25,102 nt of DNA from a virus, in IMG/VR virus record IMGVR_UViG_3300028829_005299, positions 1 through 25,102 of that record, one strand, 5' to 3'. A program made the translations under genes and the position numbers. Below are positions 6,210-18,200 of this stretch, piece by piece. Positions within the stretch are counted from its first letter, which is position 1; every line of letters begins with the position of its first letter. Under the pieces are notes generated by a model that saw only the letters and a program-made list of their open reading frames with translations, had not been told where the DNA came from and ran no database searches.

Positions 6210-9200
6210 ATGTGGGAAGACGAAGGCTTCGGCGGTAGTTCTTATGATCCGTGGAGTAGTTCCACTGATTTATGGGGCTCCCCCGCATCTAAACCTAGAG
6301 AAAAAGAAAAGCTAAGCACGGAGCAACCATCGCGTGTATTTTCTGACAATTCTCTAAATGACATCCTCAATAATTTTTATAAAGAAAAACAACGTCAAAA
6401 AAACACGACACCACCCTCGGCATTTCGTGAGGTAAAGGATGTAAGATTTCATGAAGCGGACTATTCAAATGTTGTAGAACAACCCCAAAGCAAACAAGCT
6501 TTTCGCCAATACAGAGAATGGGAGGAGACTGGAAAATTCCACTTTGACGAAGAGAAATTAGCTAAGGATAATTTCACAGCCTACTCGCAAGTAAAAGACA
6601 ATTTTTACAAAGAGAAACTCGTACCCTTTTACGAAAAACTTTTCTTTACAGAACCCACAAATGAATTCACCGCTTTTGATGAGTTGGAGGAGTATTTTAA
6701 AGACCCCAACAACGATGCTACTGAGTGGGGGAATTATCGAGACGCATATCTTAGAGTTCGGGAGAATTACAAAAAAGCCGAAAACAATTATCTCGGGAAA
6801 AAAGACGCTAGTATTGATTTTAGAGACCGCAAGCAACAAGTTGATCCCGCTTTTCGAAGGGCCTACCAAGATTGGTCTACAAATACTAAATACGATAAGG
6901 GGACCCCAGTAACTTCGGAAGATAAGAAGAAGGCATTGTTTCTGGAAAATTGGGACATGGGTTTAACTGGGGACGAGAACGACCCTTTATTTAGCCTTAA
7001 AGGTTTACTAAAACAGAAGTACGACCCCAAAGCCACGCAAGACGATTTCATGGAATTGATGGAAGAGCACAAGCAAGCAGACTATTTGTCTGGAGCTGGC
7101 TTCCAAATACCACCCTCTAAGCTCGGTAAAGTGGGAGGTATTTCAAACAGGTTAAGACCTGACGAACGTAAGTTCTTGTTCCTTAAAAGGGCCAAACAAA
7201 ACAACATCTCACATATGATGGTCGATGGGGTAAAAAAACCGATCGACGACATGTTCTTTGACTTCAAAAACTTTACCGATAAGGACGAGGCTAATCTCGA
7301 GCTAATGGATAAGTTTTTCAATGACTCAGCACTCCACAATAAAGCGGTCACTGAGTACTGGGCTAATGTGGCAGACATGAGTCCCGAAGAGCGAAAAGAG
7401 GCTCAATCGAAAAACAAACTATTGCTCGGGATTGTAAAACAAAGAGCTGTCGAACTAGAAGCCAACGGGTTAATCGACGAAGCTTACAATCGCTCGGAAT
7501 CTCTCAATGAATTAGGCAGACTTTCGTCATGGACGAAGACAGGTACATTAGCGGCAAAGTCGGCTGATCTACTTCAAAACGCTATAGCTATGGGCGGAGA
7601 CGTCCCTATGAGCACATGGCAGCAGCTGTCTGAAGTTACAGAAATGCAGCAAGATTTAGAAGAACACAAAGAGAAAGAAGGGTACTCAGCGCTTGCTGAA
7701 ATACAAAAGCTTGAACAAGAAGAAGGGACTACTGGATGGATGGATACGATAGGCAGATGGTTAGGGAACCCGGAAGCTATTGTACAAACCGCTGTAGAAT
7801 CGTTCTCATCTCTTGTACCCGCATATTTAAACACAGCTCCGGAGACTATAGGGTCATCAGCAGCCGCAGGAGCGTTAACAGGAACTATCCTACCTGGCGC
7901 TGGAACTGTGGCTGGAGCTGTTACTGGCTCTTCAATTGGAGCGAAGATAAATTACGGCATCGCATCAGGCTTTCTTGAAGCATCCTCTAAAGTTATAGAG
8001 GTGATGAATGATATGGGTATAGACACCACAGACCCAAATCAACTTGCGGGAGCGTGGGCCAACCCTACAGCAAGAGAGGAAATACGAGAGAAAGCATTAA
8101 AGAAGAGCGTCCCTATTGCGATTATGGACGGACTCAGCGCTGGACTTGCAGGTAAAACTGCTGCGATATTTAGACAACCAACGATTTTAAAAAAGCTCCC
8201 ATCATCACTCCCAGGAGGAAAGAAATACTATAAGGGTTTAAGTGATAAAGCTAGTGATGAGTTAGGCGCATTAAAGAAGAAAAAAAGAAAGAGCGGGCTC
8301 AACAACAAAGAGACTGAAAGAGAGAAATTTTTAGACTCAAAAGTAAAAGGAATTGTCCCGACCGAATCGGCGTTCTCTAGAGCAGCAAGACTTTCTGACT
8401 CAAAAGTACACAGATACACAAAGATGCAGCGTGCTAAAAACGCAGGTCTTGAGATGGGGACACAAATGGCTTTTGGTGCTGGAGGGGAAGTTGCAGGACA
8501 ATTATGGTCTAGAGACCCTGGCGACCCATTAGATAAAAACGCTGTAATGGGTGAGATCTTTGGTGAATTAGGTGGTATAGGTACTGTCACTTCAGCGCTA
8601 GAGATAGCAGGTAAAAGAGGCAATCCTCTGTCTAAGAAAGAGGAGATTGATATGCGTAGCTCCGGTTTCGTTAGCGATAAGGGGCAAGAGATAGATAACG
8701 CAGATGCGGAGATTCCTTATAAGGGGACAATGTATCAGGTTGACAGAGCTGGCTGGGTCCACCCTGCGCTTGAAGTTGAGACCGCCGGTGATGCTACAGG
8801 CTTCATCGCTGAAAAAGCTGGGATAGCCGCCACTATTGAAAACCCAGACCCTCAAAAAACAGACCCTATGGTAAACCCCCAGCTTCAAGTTATGGAGGAA
8901 TATATCCAGGGAGTAATGAATTTAATGAAGGCGTCTCCGATGACGTCTGGTAAACTTAAAATAGCTATTACAGACAGGACTCCAGATGGAAATAAAGCTA
9001 AGGGATATACGCAAGTCGACCAGGAGTCTGGGGACACATACGTCTATTTAAACCCTCAAGCAGCTAAAGATCAGAATACTGATATTATGGGGGCTGCCAT
9101 TCACGAATTTCCACACATATTAGGAAAAACAGTTTGGGGCGAAGCCCAAATCTTAAAGTGGTATTCTGAGTTAACTGGCCCACAACAAAGACAAACAGCA

Positions 9201-12200
9201 GCACATTATCTTTTTAAAGATGAAGTAGACAGCGCGGGCGTGTCAAAAGCACATATTGACTTTAATAAACCAGGAGCGTTAACAGAGGCAGAAGAGCAAG
9301 TTCTTGGTAACTACATGTCGTCAACTACACCAGAGGAAAGAGCCATGGAGTGGTTTTCTTTTGAGTACGCGCGAACACTTTTAGGGGGGATATATGACGA
9401 AGATAAGCAACACAGCGTCAGGATTAAAAAAGCAGATCCAGACTCTACAAGCCCTAATGAGGTAGACCAATATTTAGATATGCCAACCTCCCTCCCCACA
9501 GGTTTAAATAAAGACATATTAACTTTAGTAGATAGACATATTGCCCAACCTTATATGAAATATATAGGTTCTGGAGCTCGCAACCAATCTGCAAATATCG
9601 CGAACCCCACTATCGAAAACAGGATGGCTGGGCAGTATGTAGACGATAAAGGTAAACCCAGCCTCTCATCTAACGCAGCTCTTCGACCCGAGAAAATGGG
9701 CATCCCTGAGATGTACGCGATCATACTTGAACAGTCAGGATGGATGAAAACTCCAGACAACAAGCTTAAGTATGTAGGCCCAGACAAGGTTGTTAAAGGG
9801 CTTGAGGTAAATCGCTTTGGAGATCTGACTGAGTCTAGAAACAAACTACTTGATGAAGCTCAACATGTTAGACGGTTATCAAGAATTGTTGGGCTAACAG
9901 GTCCGGAAAGAGTTCAACTCCAACAAATGATTGGGGAGAAGGGTGAGGTCACTTTAGAGAGAACTAAAGAGAACCCCAAAGGATATGAGACTCAAGGCTT
10001 TGGGTCTCAGTCGAAGGCCGATACGGACGATTTAGTCGAGACTGAACTTTCTAAAATGGAGGCCCAGGAGCGTGAACGCCCATTTCAACCGGCCGACAGG
10101 ACATTACAAAAAAGTTCGGACATTGGAACAACTGAAGAGGAGATCGGCGTACTTGAAGACGAGTATGCTGAAACTGAAGAAACATCTACCAGAACTACTC
10201 GAACACCTCTCAGGAAAAACGAAGAGTTGTCAAAAGCCCGTCAAGAAAGAATTTCAGGATCTCAAGAGCCGGGAGAAGGACAACTTCCAGTCGCCACTAA
10301 AGGGACTAGTTACAACAAGGGAGACAGCACAGAAGACTCTGTAATTACTGGAGAGAAAACGACTACATCCAAGGGGACTAAGCAAGTCACTAAAGGTGGG
10401 ACAGTCTATCGCGACTCACAAGGCAGAGCATACACATTAGGCGAAAAGAAAGAACGCCCAAGACCTGGCTACGCAGGAGATGAAGACGATAAAGGACACC
10501 CAGCTGATCGCAGAAACTATTTAAGTACCTCTGAGATCGCCAAAATAAAGTTTAACCCTGGTAAAGAAACAGCCCAAAGATTGTTAGTTGGGGTAGATGA
10601 AAAACAAGATCCTATTGGAGAGGTCGATCAAGATATAATTGAAGAATCTTCAGAACGTGGAGGTGAAAGGCTCTTAAAGAGAATGGGCCTCCGCAATCTC
10701 GAGGAGATCCATACCGACATTAGTAAAATGTTGAAGGAGGGCACAAAGAGAGGTTTAGACAGAAAAGAAATATGGCAAACAGTGGGGTATAAAAGGCTTT
10801 TAGAAGAGCGCACTATAACAGCTAACGTGTTAAAAGAAGCTAAGTCTAAGGTAAAAAAAGATGTGTCTAAAGTCACGGACATCCCCAAAAATAAAAGCCC
10901 AAAAGCAAGCGCTGAAGAGTTAATAACTAGAATTGAAGAAAGGCGCACAGAGTTTAGAGACAAATTTGACGGAGCCACTCCCGAACAGAAGATTAAAGAG
11001 TTAAAGAAACTTCTTAAATCTAACGATAAGAAGTTCATGGAGTCTACTAAAGATATAGTTGATAAGCTAAAGAAGGAGAGAGGCCGCTTTACTGAAGAAG
11101 AGTTTTTAGGAGAGGTTGCGCGTTCGTTTGGTTTAGATGAAATGGCAGACACCTTTAAAACAGGTAGATCCAAACTAAATTTAAAGGCTGACCAGAAGTC
11201 CGTCACTGAAGCATACGCATTAGCTGAAGAGCTTGTTAAAAACGAAATCGAACTCCTTGATACAAAAAAACAGGAGTTATCACAAAACCTCAGAGATACA
11301 GAAGGCGAGATTAAGACGCAAACAAGCGAGTGGGGTGACGGACCAAAGTTGGCAGAGTTTTTCCAGGATAAAAAAGGAGCTGACGGAAAGGTCATCTTTA
11401 AAGATGGCAAGCCTGTAAAAGAGAAAAAGACAGTAGCGTCTCTGGACGATAAACAACTTAATCAACTGGTAGACACCATAAAGAAAGCCGCTAAAACAAA
11501 AGATTTTAAAACTTCGGCCGACATTAAATCGATTTTAAAAATTGAAAATAAAGAAGCAAAAGAAGTAATAGCTAACGCAATTTTAAATTTAAACAGTGTA
11601 TTACCTGGTAAAGGTATTGATTATTTAAAAACTGGAAAGTCATTAGCGGGGACAGGTTTAAGCAATGACCAAATTAGGGTAGCGCAATATAGCGTTGAAC
11701 AGTTTCAAAATTTAGCAAAAACAGGCGCAATACTTAGGGTGCAGACTCGACCCGAAAATACGAAAGCTTTAAAAGCTAGCAAAGATAAAGCCGCAGCACT
11801 AAAGACTAAAATCCAGAGATTAGATAATCTTGTTGATTCAATAGGTGTAGGTTCCGCAACACAGACCGCAGGTTGGAAAAATATACAACCTCAAGGAAAA
11901 GACATGTTTGGTTATTTCAAAAAAGTGTGGGACAGCAAAACCAAAACAAATATAGAGGTACCAATAACCTTAGGTGATTTAACAGGCACAAAGAAGATGG
12001 ATGTTTATCGCAAAAATTATAAAGGGATTGAACAGAAAGTGCCCTGGACAAACCCGGCAAATGAGCTGAAAAAACATTTAGACAAAAATCTAGGACCAGA
12101 AGGAATGCGTAGCTGGGGGGACGAGATTATTGGAAACCCTGGGCAGACATATGGCGACTACGCCTTAGCTTTGTTGCATGCGGAAGCAGCCATACGTGAA

Positions 12201-15200
12201 GGAGAACCACAACGCACTGAACACGGCACTTTTGAAACACACTATTTTCAAGGCGACTCCACAAATATTGTAGGGGCTTTAGCTACTAGGATAAAAAGAT
12301 TACGTGAAAACATACCTCAAGCTTTAGGTAGGCTTGATGCAGACGTTCAAGGTGAAGAGTTATCAGCAGCAAACAATGATTCTGCATTAATGAAGAGAAG
12401 GCTCGAAGCCGAACGGGCAGAGCGTTTAGAAGGCGCTGATCTAGAACACTACAATCGATGGCGCGATATGCAGAGCTACGACGGTGCGTGGGCTGAAGAG
12501 CTTAAGAAAGCGCAAGATATTAGAGACGAAGCGGTAGCCAAGCAGACTGAGAAATCAAGGCTTATAGATAGGCTCTTTAAAACTAAAGACAACGAACGAA
12601 ACAGAATCCCAATAAGTCAGGCAATCGACACGGTTGAGAAGGTGCAAGATCGGACTATTGAGGAAGACGAACTTCTACAAGATTTAAAAGATTTTCGGGA
12701 CAAAATTCCTAAAACGGACACAAAGACGGGTTTTGTAGAGTACCTTAAAGAAAATAGACTTACGATTGCACAAAGAAGAGAAGACAAGGACAAAGTTCAA
12801 AAACTTCCTCTTCACATAGCTGCTGAAGATAAGATCATTTTAAATATAGCAAATACAAAACTGTCGCAGGAGATGTTTGGGGTACCTTCCAGCACAGTCG
12901 GGCAGATGCACTATAATAGAGATCAAATTGACTACCAACTCAGCGTTGAAAAAGAGCTAGATGACCACATCGCAGACCTTCAACACCAAGTAGAAATTGG
13001 CGGATCTCCAATGAGGGCGGCAACGATAGGCCAGTTTTTTAAGAAAGATGAATTGTTTAAACACGGCAGCGAGTTTAGAAGAGCGACACAAGATTTCGTA
13101 TTTTCAAGAAAAGACCACAATAAAATCCTCCTTAATTCAAACTCTAAAGTGGTCGACCGTTTAGAGTTTAAACCGAACGAGAAAGAGATTACTCCGCACA
13201 CACCAGAAGAATCTCAAAGAATTAAAGACATTTTAGAGTCGGCTGTCACAGCTAGACAACACTATCTCCTTCACCAATTTGATTTCACGGAGACTGATAT
13301 TCTGAACGCTGATCCAAGTTTAGATATTGACGGATCTCCCGTTTCGTACAGCCACCTAATCAGGTTGAAACACGAAAACCTGGCCTACAACGGCCCCTCA
13401 AATGAACGAGGAGCTGCTTACGGAGACAACAGACCTGGTAGAGATTCTACAGAACATAAGGACCCAATATTTGCGGATCCTGACTGGGGAGGGACTCGTG
13501 TAACAGTAAACGGTAAAGAAAAGTCTTGGAATGAGGCATATAAGGAAATAGCGGAGAGGCAAAGAAAAGGCGAAGCCACAGAAGAGGACGCTGAGATTTT
13601 AGCTAATCTAGAAGCCCAACGTAATAAATTTACCCGTGGAAGAGACTTTTCAGGTACTACAAGTGGGAAGCTTTTTGGAGAGGTGATTGACGCTCTTAAT
13701 AGGATCAAAGAGGAAAAGGGCGGATTAACCGAAGAGGAGATTGATTTTGTTGAGTACGACCCTCGAATGGATAGGTCGTACAACCTTGCCTTGAGGTTGA
13801 GACAAGCAATTACTCGAGGAGATAAAAGACTGCCTAAATCAGTAACCACAGTAAGAATAAACAGAGGAGGAAAGTGGATTGTCGAGACTGACATAGAAAA
13901 AATCTTACAAGACGAAGATCTTAAAGCGCAGTGGTTTAAAGATAACGCTTTTTTAGCAAAAGATTTTGTACATCACTTTGACAATCTAGCCCACAAATCC
14001 GACCCAGTTATTAGTGCAACAAATTCAATTGAAGACAACAACATGGTTAAAAACATGTTTCATAGGCAGGCACTGGAGGAGGCGAAAGACATCTCTGAAA
14101 TAGCTAAGCGAGGATACACAAAAGAGGTTTCCGCTGGAGAGATGTCCTCAATCCAGAAAGATTTAGCATTAGCCCAGCCAAACGCCTCAGGCATTGAGGG
14201 ACTCGTTAATCTTCAAAAAGAATTTAATAGCTTCGTAGAAAAGTTAAAGTCAAGTGGCGGTAGACTTGTTTACTCAGAAAATAAAATCCGAAATAACAGA
14301 AAACTATGGGTTAATCAGTACCCTATACTTGGCTTAGATATCCTTAAAGGAAAATTAAACACCCGCAAGGGAGAAGGGGGCGCATTTATAAACTCCGGAA
14401 AAGGGCACCGCATCCCCGTGCAAATGCTTTTAGAAGGTGATGAGTTTTTTATCAACGACCACGAAGGAAACCATCAAGTAATGTCTTTAACTCAAAGGTT
14501 TAAAGTTAAAGATGAGAATATGTTCAGACAAGCGATGGACTCAACCATCTCAACCGAAGAACGTATTAAAAGACTCAAGAAAGCTTTAAACGGAGTTAAG
14601 TTTAGACCAGAGACGCAAAATAAACGGGTGCTTGCTAAAGATAAAAGTTGGCAATCTAGAAAGGCTATTGATGAGGCGAACTTAGAATTAGCTGAGATGC
14701 GTGTAGGTCTAAATCAATACAAAGATATCCAAAAAAGAACAGCACCTCCAGGAAAAGAAGCTAAAAAAGAACACCGAGCAAACGTTAAAAAAGCTGTTCA
14801 AAAGGCAGAAGATAATATTAGAAAACTCGAGCTCGAAATTAAAAGCGCTCTTAATTTCTTAAAGACAGGTGAAGGCACGTTCTCATTAGGCGATACATAC
14901 TCGCAGGATGGGCTTTTAATGGAGCACTCTATGGGAGGTTGGGGTATTGTCACAGATAATGAAATGACCCCAGCTTCAGATAAGGTTGCGGCAATTCTTG
15001 ACAGATACTACTTGGACGAAGTTCATCAGATGGACCACTCCGCTGGAGCTTATGTTGATCGTTCTTCTGAAGTTCAAGATAATCAGAAATATGTTGAAAC
15101 CCGCAAACCGTCAGCAAGACAACAACTATCATCGTTTACAGTCACCCCCCGACAAGTTGGGGACTTCTTAATGAAACACGGTTTAGGGGGTGCTAATAAA

Positions 15201-18200
15201 ATAGCAGGCTCTCATTCTAAATGGCACGCGGAAACAGATGGCGGAATTCTTGGGTTAAAATATTTAGACGGCACGATTGACGAGATGTTAAACGACATGC
15301 AAAGCATTCCTGCCCGAAAAATCGAAAGATTAACCGAGCTGAAAAACAAAGCTAAGAATAAAGCTAAAATCGCACACATCGATAATCTCATAGCCCATCA
15401 GCTAAATATCCAAGAGTCATTTAAAAACACCTCTCCCGCAGATAGAGTTATGTTAGAGCATTTCTCCATGTTGATGGAGAATGTAAGTAAGGACAGTGTT
15501 GCAGACGGGTTGTTTAGCGAGAGCGATAAAAAGGTGGCACAGACAGTTTTTGAAGGAAAAGGAGACGCGATGTCTGTCGCTATAGCGCAGTCTGAGATTC
15601 CATATTCCGAAGCACGTATTGTAAATCTTGGCGTAATAGAAGAGACAAAAGATGGTAGGAAAATAAAAACCCCTATTCGCGGTTTATTGACTCCAGCTTT
15701 TAAAACCGCTCCTGACGCTGTTGAAAATAAAAAGATCGAACCTCGTAAAATAACTTACGAAACATACGAAGAGGAGGCTGGAAAAGGTAGGTCAATAAAC
15801 GAAACCGTAAAAGTAGTAGACTCTACTGGAGTAGTTGAGAGCGCTAAGAAAATAAACCTTATCCCTATTTCTAGCAGATGGCCTGTCGACCCTTCGACAA
15901 ACCAAAAGAAATCCGCTTATGTATACGACATTAAGATTTTAAGAACTGACCGCGACGTAGCTACCGCGGCCCATCTTTTAATTAAAGAAAAATTTGATAA
16001 CAAGACCGCTGAGGTTAGGGATAGATTAGTTAAATTTGAAGAACTGCATGAGCAGTATATGTCTGAAATACAAGGTAGGGAAATTAGGGACGAAGACGGT
16101 AACCTTATTCAACACATACCAACCGGTGTAGGTCAGATGACCGAAGAGCAAATTCAGAAGCTTGCAGAGAAAAAGACAAACGCTCTAGCTATTAAGCAGA
16201 AGCAAGAAGATCTCGAAAATATGTTTTCTTCTGGAAACCCAGACATCGCCAGCTTAGCTGTAATTTTTGATTTCGATAATTTACTCCCTAAGAAAAAAGA
16301 CAAGGACGGTAATGTAATTAAAACTCCCGAAGGAGCTGCGATTCGTGAAAAAGTAAAATATTCCTCCGCCCGCAAAGACACAGGTATTAATCTTCAAGAG
16401 GCTAAGTTAAGAGCTTTAGGACGTATGGTTGTTGAGTCTGGAGGAGTTAGGCATGACACCAAAAAAGATGTTAAAAAAGCTCAAGAGCAGACTGAATTAA
16501 ACGCTAAAGAGTTAGTAAAAGGAGGCGACCAAAGTAATTTCACCGAATATAACCCTGACGACGCTGAGAGTTCAGAGGGAGCGTTCGCACAAACGAAAGA
16601 CGACGATCTAGGCGCAGTCACCGATGAGGAGTTGGTACAATACCAGCAGTTTATCGACCCTGCATCTTTTGTAGACGAGGTGGATCTTGGAAACAGTGAA
16701 AGATGGATAGGCACTTCAATGTCTAAGTTTTTCACTCCAACATCGACTTTAAAGAAATTAGCTGCGCGAGCTACCCGAGGGTACTCTAATTGGGACTCAA
16801 TAGTAAAAGGCGAAAAAGATCTTCCCAAAGATGGATTTTTGGCAAAACGAGCTAAGAGTGGGTATGTACGTTTTGTCGAGCAGTTTGCAGCGTTTGAATC
16901 TCTCCACCCCGAGGTCTCAAAAGCTTTCGGTATAGATAAGAATTCAGACGAAGCAGAAAGAATAAACGTCTATTCAGAGCTCTACAGTGTGATGGGTAAG
17001 ACTGGAGATTTGATGGATCAATCTTCTCGCGAGCTAATCAACCCTATTGGAGACGCTATGTATGAAAGCAAGGTAGACCAGGAAAAACTAGGGAACTATC
17101 TTATCGCTTTAGTTGCGCCTCAGGTAAATAGGGCAGCGATGAATAATCACAACAGTACAAAAGGAAAAAAAGAAGACGCTCCTGTTGACGCCAACGGCAA
17201 ACCTAACGGTTCTGGAATGACAGACGATGAGGCAAATGCCAGAGCACGGCAGTTAGAGGGTGATATAAATATCGCTAGATTTATCGCTCATAAAAATAAA
17301 CCTATTAATAAGATTTTTGCGATACACCAAAAATCCCTACAGCTTGCTGCAGATTCAGGAATGATCGGAAAAGATCAGTACGATAAGATGTTAAGTGCAG
17401 CCAAAGATAAAGACGGAAATTTTAGAAGACTGCCTTTTAAAGGTATGTGGTGGCTTGAAGGAAATCAATGGGCCGAAGAGCATGAAATCTCTGATACTGT
17501 AGGAGGAGCCAGTCGCGCAAGTGGAAAAGGTTTAGATCAGTCCAGAAAGGCCGGACTAACCCCAGGAACTAAGGGCAGAAAAGAAGGCCAGTGGGCTGAC
17601 CCGATGGCAATGCTCGAAAACACCATTCAGATGCACCAAGAGGCTGTGATTAGGTCTCAACGTCTTGGGCCTGCTAACATGCTTATCGATATCCACAATA
17701 AGCTTAAAGAAAGCTATGAGAAAGATAAGGACTCTTATCAAGGCCGGCTGTGGAATCAATTATTCATGGAGCCAGAGGACAAAGTAGATTTTGAGTATGC
17801 AGCAATAAAGGACGCAGAGGGTAAAGAGACGGGGCAGATGACTAAGGTTATAAAACCGGCAGAAATGAACGACACCCGTTTTACTTTTTACGGCAGAAAG
17901 GACGGTGAGCCGATCATGATTAAGTTTAATAATAAAACTCAGGAAGGAGCTGATCTTGCGGCCGCAGCCAAAAACCTAAACCACCAACAGATGACTAATT
18001 TCATGGAGGGGTTAAATTTCACGACCCAATTGATGGGTAAATTGGTGACCTCCTGGAATCCAGAGTTCTGGCTTAGAAACCCTGTTCGTGATACCAGCGC
18101 AGTGTTTTTTAATATGGGAGACAGCCCAGAAGGTAAAAAGGCAAGAAAAAGGATTTTAAGCCCTAAGAAGTTTTTTAAACAGACTAAAGCTATCGCGAAA

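Noticed and set aside
6195-6215. 822- and 4534-residue genes as one gene split by a sequencing error
   Set aside because: There is a clean TAA, a two-base gap and an ATG, and both flanking peptides look like natural ends. The frames differ, but nothing shows an error, and similar tight junctions occur throughout the window.
10628-11410. Long antisense open frame (260 codons) opposite the giant gene
   Set aside because: It lies opposite a Lys/Glu/Asp-rich coiled-coil stretch whose codon composition leaves the reverse frame open. The product is a Ser/Leu/Phe-rich low-complexity sequence with no recognisable family.
13418-13894. Antisense open frame (158 codons) opposite the giant gene
   Set aside because: Same composition artefact. 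No ribosome site or family features, and the sense strand is clearly coding.
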